Positions 6,374-14,285 of a stretch of DNA of 14,285 nt are shown here, piece by piece. Where the stretch lies: positions 1 through 14,285 of the forward strand of contig JALSIK010000284.1 of the NCBI GenBank assembly GCA_026990045.1, in the 5' to 3' direction. The stretch comes from Chromatiales bacterium (lineage in GTDB: Bacteria; Pseudomonadota; Gammaproteobacteria; CAMYNG01). A program made the position numbers and the translations under genes. Under the pieces are notes generated by a model. That model saw nothing but the letters and a program-made list of their open reading frames with translations. It was not told the origin of the DNA and searched no databases. Positions within the stretch are counted from its first letter, which is position 1. The number at the start of each line of letters is the position of its first letter.

Positions 6374-7511
6374 TGCCGCCGCCGGCGTGGCCGGCGGTAC
6401 CCCGCTGGGAGCTGAAGTACAACCGGTCGCCGGCGGGATGGAAGGCCGGGCCGGCCAGCTCCGAGCGCGGCTGGCCCGTGACCTGGACCACCGGAAAGGC
6501 ATCGCCGCCGGGGGTCACCACGGACAGCCGCAGCGCCCCGCCGTCCTCCGCCGCCAGCACGTTGCCGCCGGGGGTCACGGCCAGGTTGTCGGGCGCGGCG
6601 AGCCCGGGCCGCTCGTGGCGGGCCGGGTCCCACCACACCCGCAGCCGGCCCGCGGCCGGATCCAGCGCCCGGATGCGGCCGTCGCCCTTGGTGGCGAACA
6701 CCACCCGCCCGTCCAGCCACACGATGCCCTCGCCGCCGTCGAAGCGCACGGCACCGGGCACCCGCTCCCGCAGCGGGCGGTCGCCGCGCCGCGGCACCGG
6801 CCGCCAGCGCGTGCCGCCGCCCGGCGCGCGGGCCAGGGCCTCCAGCCGCCCGCCGTCCAGGTCCGGGGCACGGCCCCCGCGCGCGGGCCGGGGCGGCACG
6901 TAGCGGTAGAGCAGCCCGCCGGGCACGTCCTCGGTGAGGTAGATGATGCCCGTGGCCGGGTCCACCGCCGCGGCCTCGTGGGCAAAGCGCCCCAGCGCCG
7001 GCAGCGGGCGGGCCGGCCGCCGGCCCCGCGGATCGCACTCCCACACCAGGCCGTCGGGCACCTCCTCGCAGGAGAGCCAGGTGCCCCACGGGGTGGCCCC
7101 GCCGGCGCAGTTGCGCCGGCCCCCCGACATGATGGAATACGCCGCCACCACCCGGCCGCCGCGGTCGAAGCGCAGTGCCCCCACCCCGCCCCGGCCACCG
7201 GGCAGCTCGCTGTTGGAGACGTAGATCCAGCCCCCGCCGGGCCGGGCGAAGACGGCGCCCCCGTCGGGCGCGCCGTGCCAGCGGTAGCCCGACCCCGGCA
7301 CCGGCGGCTCGCCGCTCCGGGCCACGACGCGGGCGGAGAACCCCGGCGGCAGGCGCAGGCCCAGGGCGCCGGGCGGGCCCAGCACCGGCGGCGGGGCCGG
7401 CGGCCGGGCCCTGGTGCCGGGCGCCAGGGCGGCCAGCGCCCCCGCCGCCAGCGCCTTCAACCAGGCCCGGCGGGACCACGCCTTGCGGGGAATCGCTGCC
7501 ATGGCGGCCAT
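6339..7511 (-). CDS. PhoX/DUF839-family protein, Tat-exported
   Basis: A 390-residue protein with a twin-arginine signal (S-R-R-A-W-L-K at 13-19 followed by an Ala/Leu core), so it is exported folded, probably with metal bound. Family-typical blocks in order are NCAGGATPWGTWLSCEE (134-150, with Cys135 and Glu149/150), FAHEAAAVDP and YLTED (176-195), EGIVWLDGRVVFATKGDGRIRALDP (261-285) and PDNLAVTPGGNVLAAEDG (307-324). These match the beta-propeller fold of PhoX, an Fe/Ca-dependent periplasmic alkaline phosphatase. It is shorter than classical PhoX, so phosphatase activity is plausible rather than certain. The start at 7511 directly follows the stop of the upstream gene with no gap; an in-frame ATG at 7502 would also keep the Tat motif. 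Probably translated by coupling with its neighbour. Its 3' end overlaps the M23 gene on the opposite strand. Confidence 0.9.
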   Translation of the reverse strand: MAAMAAIPRKAWSRRAWLKALAAGALAALAPGTRARPPAPPPVLGPPGALGLRLPPGFSARVVARSGEPPVPGSGYRWHGAPDGGAVFARPGGGWIYVSNSELPGGRGGVGALRFDRGGRVVAAYSIMSGGRRNCAGGATPWGTWLSCEEVPDGLVWECDPRGRRPARPLPALGRFAHEAAAVDPATGIIYLTEDVPGGLLYRYVPPRPARGGRAPDLDGGRLEALARAPGGGTRWRPVPRRGDRPLRERVPGAVRFDGGEGIVWLDGRVVFATKGDGRIRALDPAAGRLRVWWDPARHERPGLAAPDNLAVTPGGNVLAAEDGGALRLSVVTPGGDAFPVVQVTGQPRSELAGPAFHPAGDRLYFSSQRGTAGHAGGGITYEVRGPFRW

Positions 7512-8420
7512 TCAGCGGCGGGAAAAAGGGATCCCCTGCTCCCGCGGGGGCGGCGCGGCACGGTACATTTCCATGGCCTGCCCACAGGTATAGGCCAGCG
7601 TCCTCTTGTAACGGAGATCCAGCGGCTCGTAGGCTTCCGCCCCCGGCGGCAGGGGGAAGGTCAGGCGCTGACTGCCCTTGACACCGGGAAACGGCCCCGG
7701 TTTGCCGTCGTAGAGACAACCCAGCGGCTCCTCACCGTAGCCCACCACGATCTGCACGATGCATCCGGGGCACCGCCGGGGCGACCAGACCCAGAAGCTG
7801 CCGCCCACGTGAAAGCGATCGTCGTAACCGAAGGGAAAGAACATGCGCACCCGGCCCAGATACACGCCGCCGGCTGCACGGGCCCGGGCCGGCAACCGGG
7901 CCATCTCCAGCGGGATCCACCGGAACCCCGCCAAGGCTTCCCGCTCGCGATCCGACAGCGGCCGGCCGGTATGAAAACCCAGCACCACGCAGGGCCTGGC
8001 CGCGCGTTTCCCGGGGGAGAAGTCGTAGGTCATGAACACGTGCTCGGGGAAGACCTTGCCCCCCATCTCCCCCGCCAGGTTGACCCCGTACACGAACCCC
8101 AGCTTCCCCACCCCCACCAGGCGGCGCTCCCTGACCCCGGGATCCCCGAACAGGTCGTTCATGTGGGCCAGGCACTCGGCAAAGCTGCCGGGAAAGACCT
8201 TGTGGGCCGGTACCCGGTCCGCCGCCCGCTCCTCCCGGCACCGCCCCGAGCCCGGATCCGGGGCATAGGGAAGCACGAACCCGGCCTCTGCGTTGACATA
8301 CAGGCAACCCGGGGCCCCGTCCGCACGCGCCGCCGGGGCGGTGGCGTGCACCAGCCCCCACATCACTCCCACGACAACGAGCATCCTCATGGCACCGGCC
8401 CCGGTTTCCCGATCCCGCAT
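7512..8420 (-). CDS. Exported cysteine-rich protein of unknown function
   Basis: I do not recognise the family. The 302-residue product has a signal peptide (hydrophobic core about 13-30, cleavage after ARA at 33). If the second ATG (8390, residue 11) is the true start, the signal peptide becomes more canonical; the first start has a GGGGA five bases upstream. The mature protein has eight cysteines (39, 61, 83, 144, 217, 220, 235, 279), including a CPGC motif at 217-220, and the short motif GCLY occurs twice (38-41 and 234-237). An even cysteine count in an exported protein suggests disulfides, or metal or haem binding at CPGC (not CxxCH, so not cytochrome c). It is rich in aromatic residues and Gly/Pro. 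Its stop abuts the start of the PhoX-like gene, so the two form a probable operon. A composite hairpin repeat ends 12 bp upstream of its start. Confidence 0.82.
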   Translation of the reverse strand: MRDRETGAGAMRMLVVVGVMWGLVHATAPAARADGAPGCLYVNAEAGFVLPYAPDPGSGRCREERAADRVPAHKVFPGSFAECLAHMNDLFGDPGVRERRLVGVGKLGFVYGVNLAGEMGGKVFPEHVFMTYDFSPGKRAARPCVVLGFHTGRPLSDREREALAGFRWIPLEMARLPARARAAGGVYLGRVRMFFPFGYDDRFHVGGSFWVWSPRRCPGCIVQIVVGYGEEPLGCLYDGKPGPFPGVKGSQRLTFPLPPGAEAYEPLDLRYKRTLAYTCGQAMEMYRAAPPPREQGIPFSRR

Positions 8421-8432
8421 TGTATCCCCGAA

Positions 8433-8583
8433 CAGGCTGTTGAAAGACAGCCTGATAAGGCGGGGCAGGGATGCCCCGCCCGCGAATCAAGCGTGTAAAC
8501 GCTTGATTCGGCGTAGCCGAACCCGGACCTGCACCGGGTTCGGCGCGTTGAAAAAGGCCAGGACGGCCTTTTTCAACATCCTG
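8433..8583. repeat. Composite five-hairpin intergenic element with terminal inverted repeats
   Basis: Five perfect inverted repeats follow one another in 151 bp. Their arms are 8433-8440/8447-8454 (8 bp), 8459-8467/8472-8480 (9 bp), 8483-8494/8499-8510 (12 bp), 8516-8526/8534-8544 (11 bp) and 8547-8559/8565-8577 (13 bp). The element is bounded by CAGGCTGTTGAAA (8433-8445) and TTTCAACATCCTG (8571-8583), inverted copies matching at 12 of 13 positions. It contains no gene and looks like a small non-autonomous mobile repeat (MITE- or REP-like) of the kind dispersed between genes in many proteobacteria. It lies between the der 3' end and the unrecognised exported gene. I see no clear target-site duplication. 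Confidence 0.8.
8547..8577 (-). terminator. Bidirectional terminator-like hairpin downstream of der
   Basis: The last hairpin of the composite element has 13-bp arms with an A5-GGCC / GGCC-T5 design around a 5-nt loop, so on either strand a GC core is followed by five T. On the minus strand it would end the der transcript about 107 nt after the stop. The GC core is only four pairs, so its efficiency is uncertain. The rest of 8584-8683 shows nothing I can name. Confidence 0.5.
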
Positions 8584-8683
8584 CTAATATACCGCGTTCG
8601 CGCCCGCGCGGAGCGGGAGATCGGGCACCGGAATGCCGCGGACCGGCCCGGTGTGGAAAAGAGGCGGAAGCCGGGACGGTCGC

Positions 8684-10078
8684 TCAGCGCCGCCCGCGCA
8701 CGTGGCGCTTGAGGCGGCGGCGCTTTTCCAGCTGGCGGCGGGTGAGCGCGTTGCGCCGGCCGGCGTAGGGATTGGACCCGCTCCTGAACTCGATGCGCAG
8801 CGGCGTGCCCGACAGGTGCAGGCGGCGGCGGAAGCCGTTGACCAGGTAGCGCCGGTACGCCTCCGGCACGCGCTCGGTCTGGTTGCCGTGGATGACGATG
8901 ACGGGCGGATTGCGCCCGCCCTGGTGGGCATAGCGCAGCTTGATGCGGCGGCCGCGCACCAGCGGCGGCGCATGGGCCGTCACCAGCTCCTGCAGGATGC
9001 GGGTCAGACGCGGGGTCTCGAAGTGGCGCCGGGCGTTGGCATGGACCTCGGTCACGGCATCCATGACCTCGCCCACGCCGGTGCCGTGCAGGGCCGAGAT
9101 GAAGAACACCGGGGCGAAGTCCACGAAGGGCAGGCGGCGTTCCAGCTCCTGCCGGACGCGCTGGCGCCGCGCCGGGTCCAGCCCGTCCCACTTGTTGACC
9201 GCGATGACCAGGGCCCGGCCCTGCTCCACCACGAAGCCCAGCAGGCTGGCGTCCTGGTCGCCGATGCCCTCGCGCGCATCCAGCACCATGATCACCACGT
9301 TGGCCTCCGCCACCGCCTGCAGGGTCTTGATCACGCTGAACTTCTCCACCGCCTCCTTGACCCGGGCCCGGCGCCGCACGCCGGCGGTGTCGATGAGGGT
9401 GAAGCGTTCGCCGTCGCGCTGGAACGGGACGTGGATGGCGTCGCGCGTGGTACCGGGCTCATCGCCCGCCACCACCCGCTCCTCGCCCAGGATGCGGTTG
9501 ATGAGCGTGGACTTGCCCGCGTTGGGCCGGCCCACCACCGCGACCTTGATCCCGGCCCCGGTGTCCTCCTCCGGCTCCTCGCCGGCGGCGGGGAAGCCGG
9601 CCAGCACCGCCTCCATGAGGCCGCGCACGCCGCGGCCGTGGGCGGCGGACACGGGGTACGGCCGGGCCAGCCCCAGGGTCCAGGCCTCGGCCAGGGCGGC
9701 GTCGGTGTCCACGCCGTCGATCTTGTTCACCACCAGGAACACCGGCTTGCCGGTGGCGCGCAGGCGGTCCGCGATCTCCTCGTCGGCGGCGGTGATGCCG
9801 TCGCGGGCATCCACCAGGAACAGCACCGCGTCGGCCTGCTCCACCGCCAGCCAGGACTGGGCCGCCATCTGCGCCCCCAGGCCCTCGCGCTCGCCGCCGA
9901 GCCCGCCGGTGTCCACCACCAGGCACGGGCGGCCGCCCACGCGGGCCTCGCCGAACTGGCGATCCCGGGTCAGGCCGGGGAAATCGGCCACCAGGGCGTC
10001 GCGGGTGCCGGTGAGGCGGTTGAACAGGGTGGACTTGCCCACGTTGGGCCGGCCCACCAGGGCGAGAACGGGTTTCAT
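8684..10078 (-). CDS. der: Ribosome-assembly GTPase Der (EngA), two GTPase domains
   Basis: Essential GTPase needed for 50S ribosomal subunit maturation. The 464-residue product has two tandem G domains. The first has GRPNVGKS (9-16), DTGG (56-59) and NKID (118-121); the second has GRPNAGKS (183-190), DTAG (230-233) and NKWD (295-298). A KH-like domain follows (about 355-435), then a very basic Arg/Lys tail (about 441-464) suited to rRNA binding. The acidic linker EEPEED joins the G domains. The start at 10078 (MKPVLALVGRPNVGKST) matches the family N-terminus; a longer in-frame ATG at 10162 would put 28 extra residues, partly encoded by the palindrome array, ahead of the P-loop. It usually follows bamB in an operon. 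Here 197 bp with an AT-rich repeat array separates them, so it may have its own promoter. Confidence 0.97.
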   Translation of the reverse strand: MKPVLALVGRPNVGKSTLFNRLTGTRDALVADFPGLTRDRQFGEARVGGRPCLVVDTGGLGGEREGLGAQMAAQSWLAVEQADAVLFLVDARDGITAADEEIADRLRATGKPVFLVVNKIDGVDTDAALAEAWTLGLARPYPVSAAHGRGVRGLMEAVLAGFPAAGEEPEEDTGAGIKVAVVGRPNAGKSTLINRILGEERVVAGDEPGTTRDAIHVPFQRDGERFTLIDTAGVRRRARVKEAVEKFSVIKTLQAVAEANVVIMVLDAREGIGDQDASLLGFVVEQGRALVIAVNKWDGLDPARRQRVRQELERRLPFVDFAPVFFISALHGTGVGEVMDAVTEVHANARRHFETPRLTRILQELVTAHAPPLVRGRRIKLRYAHQGGRNPPVIVIHGNQTERVPEAYRRYLVNGFRRRLHLSGTPLRIEFRSGSNPYAGRRNALTRRQLEKRRRLKRHVRGRR

Positions 10079-10146
10079 GGCCTGTACGACAGTTTCGGAT
10101 CCAGGGGGCGGCGGCCCTGCCGCGCGCGCGTGCCCCGTGCCATGCG

Positions 10147-10237
10147 GCATGCTATATAGCATGCTACATAGCTCCTATATAGCTCCTATATAGCACCTAT
10201 ATAGCACCTATATAGTTCCTATGTAGCCCCTATATAG
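10147..10237. repeat. Array of eight CTATATAG-type palindromes with 11-bp period
   Basis: CTATATAG, a perfect 8-bp palindrome, or a one-base variant begins at 10152, 10164, 10175, 10186, 10197, 10208, 10219 and 10230. The spacing is 12 bp once and then 11 bp six times, close to one helical turn. Variants are CTACATAG at 10164 and CTATGTAG at 10219. The first copy sits in an 18-bp perfect palindrome GCATGCTATATAGCATGC (10147-10164). The last two units also form an 8-bp inverted repeat (10215-10222 with 10234-10241). This AT-rich block in a very GC-rich region ends about 70 bp upstream of the der start and lies after the bamB stop. Possible roles are a multi-site operator, a promoter with many TATATA-like -10 boxes for der, or a slippage-prone minisatellite. 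Confidence 0.9.
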
Positions 10238-10257
10238 GAACCACGAAGGATACTGCA

Positions 10258-10278
10258 TGACCCGCAACGGCGGGGTCA
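10258..10278 (-). other. Inverted repeat spanning the bamB stop codon
   Basis: TGACCCGC (10258-10265) and GCGGGGTCA (10270-10278) pair over eight bases with one bulged G around a 4-nt loop. The stem includes the bamB stop codon. There is no following T-run on the minus strand, so it may protect the bamB 3' end rather than terminate transcription. Confidence 0.4.
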
Positions 10279-11466
10279 CGGTGCGGCCAGCCGCCACGCC
10301 GCCAGCACCCCGCGGCGATCGTAGGCCAGCAGCGCATCGCGCAGCGGCAGCGGCGGGGTCAGGATATTGTAGGTGCGGGTGTAGCTGGGCGGTTCTCCTT
10401 CCCCTGCCGCGGCCTCGCCGCCGTCCATGCGCGCCCGCGCCACCAGGCGCCCGTCGTCGCGCCGCAGCCAGTGCAGGTAGCCGGCGAAGTCCCCCACCAC
10501 GATGTGCCCCTCCACCAGCGCCGGGCCGGTGAGCATGCGCCGGGCCAGGGCGGCCTGCTTCCACAGCGTGGCGCCGTTGAACCGGTCCAGGGCCCACACG
10601 GTCCCTTCGGCGTCGGCCACGAACACGCGGTAGGGATCCACCGCGATGCCGGCGTAGGCCGACATCTCGCGCGCCCACAGCAGGCGGCCCGAGGCCGGGT
10701 CCACGCACACCACGCGGCCCTGGTAGCCCACCGCGTAGACCAGGTCGTCGCGCACCACCGGATCGGCGTCCACGTCCACCATGCGCTCCAGCTCGTTGCG
10801 GCCGCGCGGCACCCCCACCGGCACCTCCCACAGCACGGTGCCGTCGCTCGCGGTGAGGGCGGTGAGGCGGCCGGAATCGAAGCCGGCGATGACCATGCCC
10901 TGCCAGACCAGGGGCGCGCTGGTGCCGCGCAGGCTCAGGGGCGGCGCGCTGCGGTCGTAGACCCAGCGGCGGCTGCCGTCGGCCCAGGCCAGGCCCCACA
11001 GGCGCCCGTCCCCCGTGCGCACCACCACGGTCTCGCCGGCCACCCGCGGCGGGGCCAGCACCTCGCTGGAGACGGCGGCCTGCCACAGGACGCGGCCGTC
11101 GCCGGCAGCCACGGCCAGGACCTCCCCCTGGCTGGTGCCCAGCAGCAGGCGGCCGCGGTGGAGGGTGAGCGCGCCCGCCACCTCGCGCTCCAGCGCGCGC
11201 TCCCACAGGATCCGGCCGGTGGCGGTGTCGAAGGCCACCAGCACGCCGGCGTGGTCCACGGCCCAGCCCGTGGTGCCGTCGAACACCGGCCGCAGCCGCA
11301 GGTACTTGTCGGCGGCCCCCGCGCCCACCTGCAGCGACCACAGGCGCTCCACCCGCGCCGGCGCCTCCAGCGCCGGCAGGGGGGCCGGCGGCAGCACCGG
11401 CGAGGGCGAGCCGGCGCAGCCGGCGACGGCGGCCGGGAAGACCAGGCCCGCCAGGCGCCGGATCAC
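10276..11466 (-). CDS. bamB: Outer-membrane protein assembly lipoprotein BamB
   Basis: Lipoprotein of the BAM complex that helps BamA insert beta-barrel proteins into the outer membrane. The 396 residues compare with about 392 in E. coli. The signal peptide ends in lipobox VAGC with Cys17. The mature part is an eight-bladed beta-propeller with repeated PQQ-like blade motifs (for example DTATGRILWERAL, GDGRVLWQAAV, DPASGRLLWAREM) and the BamB-typical blocks SLRGTSAPLVWQGMVIAGFDSGRLTAL and ERMVDVDADPVV. The start is a GTG at 11466 that overlaps the stop of the upstream YfgM-like gene by 4 nt (GTGA), so the two are translationally coupled. Gene order (hisS-yfgM-bamB-der) supports the call. Confidence 0.96.
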   Translation of the reverse strand: MIRRLAGLVFPAAVAGCAGSPSPVLPPAPLPALEAPARVERLWSLQVGAGAADKYLRLRPVFDGTTGWAVDHAGVLVAFDTATGRILWERALEREVAGALTLHRGRLLLGTSQGEVLAVAAGDGRVLWQAAVSSEVLAPPRVAGETVVVRTGDGRLWGLAWADGSRRWVYDRSAPPLSLRGTSAPLVWQGMVIAGFDSGRLTALTASDGTVLWEVPVGVPRGRNELERMVDVDADPVVRDDLVYAVGYQGRVVCVDPASGRLLWAREMSAYAGIAVDPYRVFVADAEGTVWALDRFNGATLWKQAALARRMLTGPALVEGHIVVGDFAGYLHWLRRDDGRLVARARMDGGEAAAGEGEPPSYTRTYNILTPPLPLRDALLAYDRRGVLAAWRLAAP

Positions 11467-12110
11467 GATCCCTGCTCCGGGGCCGCCGGCGGCAGGCGGT
11501 CGCGCTTGATCTCCACCGCCCGCCGCCGCTCGCCGCCGGCCAGGCCCGCCAGGGCCTGGTCGTAGGCGGCCCGGGCCTCGTCCACCTTGCCCTGGGCCGC
11601 GAGGGCGTCCCCGCGCAGCTCGGCGTAGTCGGGGCCATAGCCGCCCGGCGCCGCGCCCGGCACCAGGGCCAGGGCCTCGCCGGCGCGGCCGGCGGCCACC
11701 AGCACCCGGCCCAGGCGCAGCCGGGCCAGGTGCTCCAGCCCCTCGTGGGGCGCATGCTCCAGCGCCCAGCGCAGGTGCCGCTCGGCCGCCTCCAGGTTGT
11801 CGGCCTCCACCCGCACCCGGGCCATGGCGAAGGCGCCCAGGGTGGCATAGGGGGTGCCGGGGTAATCGGCCACCAGGCGGGCACCCGCGTCCAGCACCGC
11901 CTCGGTGTCACCGGCGCCGCGGGCCTCCTGCAGGCGGGCGAAGATCTCTCCCGCCGCCATGGCCTGCTCCTCCTGGTAACCGAACCAGTAGCGCACGCCT
12001 GCCACCGCGGCGACGCCCAGCACCAGCCCGGCGATGACGGAGCGGCCGTTCTCGGCCCACCACTTCTTGATGGCCTCCACCTGTTCCTGTTCAGTGAGCT
12101 GCGGATCCAT
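11463..12110 (-). CDS. yfgM: YfgM-like inner-membrane TPR protein
   Basis: A 215-residue single-pass membrane protein: a charged cytoplasmic start (1-22), one transmembrane helix (about 23-44, IAGLVLGVAAVAGVRYWF) and a periplasmic Ala/Leu-rich helical region with tetratricopeptide-like repeats (about 50-200). E. coli YfgM (~206 residues) has the same layout. It partners the chaperone PpiD near SecYEG and has been linked to RcsB turnover. The opening DPQLTEQEQVEAIKKWWAENG is typical of the family. The start at 12110 lies 24 nt after the hisS stop, and its stop overlaps the bamB GTG by 4 nt, so it sits inside a hisS-yfgM-bamB operon. Function is inferred from family and position. Confidence 0.93.
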   Translation of the reverse strand: MDPQLTEQEQVEAIKKWWAENGRSVIAGLVLGVAAVAGVRYWFGYQEEQAMAAGEIFARLQEARGAGDTEAVLDAGARLVADYPGTPYATLGAFAMARVRVEADNLEAAERHLRWALEHAPHEGLEHLARLRLGRVLVAAGRAGEALALVPGAAPGGYGPDYAELRGDALAAQGKVDEARAAYDQALAGLAGGERRRAVEIKRDRLPPAAPEQGS

Positions 12111-12134
12111 GTCTTCTGTTCCCGGGTTGATGGT

Positions 12135-13415
<1,281 letters not shown>

Positions 13416-13440
13416 GGATGTCCGCCTGGGCTGGTTCCGC

Positions 13441-13464
13441 CGCCCGCCGCGGGACCGGCGGGCG
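13441..13464 (-). other. GC-rich hairpin in the hisS leader
   Basis: CGCCCGCC (13441-13448) and GGCGGGCG (13457-13464) are perfect inverted repeats around an 8-nt loop. They lie in the predicted 5' leader of hisS, just after the expected start site and about 25 nt before the ATG. It might tune translation or mRNA stability; there is no T-run. No tRNA-like structure or T-box is apparent. Confidence 0.4.
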
Positions 13465-13476
13465 AAACAGCGGGCC

Positions 13477-13485
13477 ATTATAGCA
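13477..13485 (-). promoter_or_regulatory. Extended -10 promoter element TGCTATAAT for hisS
   Basis: On the minus strand TGC followed by a perfect TATAAT forms an ideal extended -10. The hexamer expected 16-18 bp upstream is GC-rich and unlike TTGACA, so recognition would rely on the extended -10. The predicted start near 13470 gives a leader of about 55 nt before the hisS ATG. This supports independent transcription of hisS from pilW. Confidence 0.6.
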
Positions 13486-13514
13486 GGGTGGCGCCAGACG
13501 GCCCGCGGCGGGCT

Positions 13515-14282
13515 TCAGGGACGGCCGCTCCGCTCGGCCCGGCGCAGGCGGGCCGCCTCCTCCGAGTCGGGGAACTTGCCCTTGAGCAGCACCGCGTAGG
13601 AACGGGCGGTCTCCAGGTTGCCGCGGCCGGTCTCCAGCAGCCAGCCCAGCCACAGGCTCTCCGGGGTGTGCCGGCCCACGCGCAGGAACCGGCGGTAGAG
13701 ATCGTAGGCGTCGGCGGCCCGCCCCTGGTCGAAGCGGATCCCGGCCAGGGCGATGAGTGCCTTGGGCCGCTTGGGGTCCAGGCGCAGCGCCTCCACCAGC
13801 GCCTGCTCGGCCGCGGCCACGTCGCCCTTGGCCCGGGCGCACAGGCCCAGGTTTTCCAGCGCCCGGGCCTTGGCCGGGTACAGGGGATCGTCGAGGGCCT
13901 TGCGGAAATAGCCGATGGCCCGCTCGTACTCCTTGCGGTCGCACAGGAACACGCCGTAGTTGTTGAGCAGTGCCGGGTCATCGGGCAGCAGCGCCAGCGC
14001 CCGGCGGTAGTGGACTTCGGCCTTTTCCGGCTTGCCGGTGCGCCGGTGCAGCTCGGCCATGAAATGGTGCGCCAGCCCGTTGTCGTCGTCCTGGCGCAGC
14101 GCCTTTTCCAGCTTGCGCCGGGCCACCGCCAGCCGGCCCTGGACCAGGTACTGGCGGCCCAGCTCGGCGTTGAGCTGGGAGGCCCGCTCGAGGTCCACCC
14201 TGGGACCGCCCTCGGGGGTGGTGGTGCAGCCGGCCAGCGCCGCCGCCAGCACCAGCAGGCCCGGCAGCCACCGGCGCCTCAC
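13515..14282 (-). CDS. pilW: Type IV pilus assembly lipoprotein PilW (PilF), TPR protein
   Basis: Pilotin-type outer-membrane lipoprotein that promotes PilQ secretin multimerisation for type IV pili. The 255-residue product has a signal peptide with lipobox LAGC (Cys19) and about six tetratricopeptide repeats (about 36-240; e.g. NAELGRQYLVQGRLAVARRKLEKAL and PALLNNYGVFLCDRKEYERAIGYFRKAL). Length and repeat layout fit P. aeruginosa PilF (~252). The start is a GTG at 14282, only 3 nt from the window edge, so an upstream start cannot be excluded, although the signal peptide is complete from here. The GTGA at the start hints at a 4-nt overlap with an upstream gene, typically rlmN, outside the window. 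A short GC-rich palindrome (13501-13513) follows the stop but has no T-run. Confidence 0.92.
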   Translation of the reverse strand: MRRRWLPGLLVLAAALAGCTTTPEGGPRVDLERASQLNAELGRQYLVQGRLAVARRKLEKALRQDDDNGLAHHFMAELHRRTGKPEKAEVHYRRALALLPDDPALLNNYGVFLCDRKEYERAIGYFRKALDDPLYPAKARALENLGLCARAKGDVAAAEQALVEALRLDPKRPKALIALAGIRFDQGRAADAYDLYRRFLRVGRHTPESLWLGWLLETGRGNLETARSYAVLLKGKFPDSEEAARLRRAERSGRP

Positions 14283-14285
14283 GGC

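Noticed and set aside
6387..8498. Long plus-strand open frame (703 codons) opposite the PhoX-like and unrecognised genes
   Set aside because: The minus-strand frames have signal peptides, family motifs and coupled start/stop junctions; the plus-strand product is low-complexity and reads through the hairpin element.
8433..8583. Complete insertion sequence
   Set aside because: There are terminal inverted repeats, but only 151 bp and no transposase frame; at most a non-autonomous element.
10079..10162. Upstream in-frame start for der adding 28 residues
   Set aside because: The extra residues include sequence from the palindrome array and are not family-like; MKPVLALVGRPNVGKST at 10078 matches the normal Der N-terminus.
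10147..10237. CRISPR array
   Set aside because: The units are only 11 bp and contiguous, there are no unique spacers of 25-40 bp, and no cas gene is nearby.

Overview
The window looks like chromosomal housekeeping DNA from a high-GC (roughly 70% by eye) gammaproteobacterium, probably a Chromatiales/Ectothiorhodospiraceae-like lineage. Three things point there: the guaB-guaA pair divergent from xseA, the block pilW-hisS-yfgM-bamB-der in the order usual for Pseudomonas-like gammaproteobacteria, and a small lipoprotein resembling SoxXA-binding proteins of sulfur oxidizers. The lineage is inferred from gene order and protein character; no database was searched.

Layout. Positions 1-194 (minus) hold the 5' end of a small exported protein. 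372-3476 (minus) is guaB-guaA, the two steps from IMP to GMP. A compact divergent promoter region (3477-3736) separates it from a 105-residue lipoprotein gene with a strong intrinsic terminator (4073-4105). xseA and an exported M23 metallopeptidase gene follow on the plus strand (4147-6373), overlapping by 8 nt. The peptidase gene overlaps tail-to-tail by 35 nt with a Tat-exported PhoX/DUF839-type gene (6339-7511, minus), which abuts an unrecognised exported cysteine-rich protein gene (7512-8420, minus). From 8684 to the right edge everything is on the minus strand: der, bamB, a YfgM-like gene, hisS and pilW (ribosome assembly, outer-membrane protein assembly, envelope chaperoning, tRNA charging, type IV pilus assembly).

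The most unusual content is intergenic. Between bamB and der lies an AT-rich array of eight CTATATAG-type palindromes at 11-12 bp spacing (10147-10237). Between der and the unrecognised gene lies a 151-bp element of five consecutive perfect hairpins bounded by near-perfect terminal inverted repeats (8433-8583). Neither is explained by a coding gene. There is no tRNA, rRNA, CRISPR array, transposase or prophage gene in the window. No gene-free stretch exceeds 300 bp; the longest are 195-371, 3477-3736, 8421-8683 and 10079-10275, and their contents are listed below.
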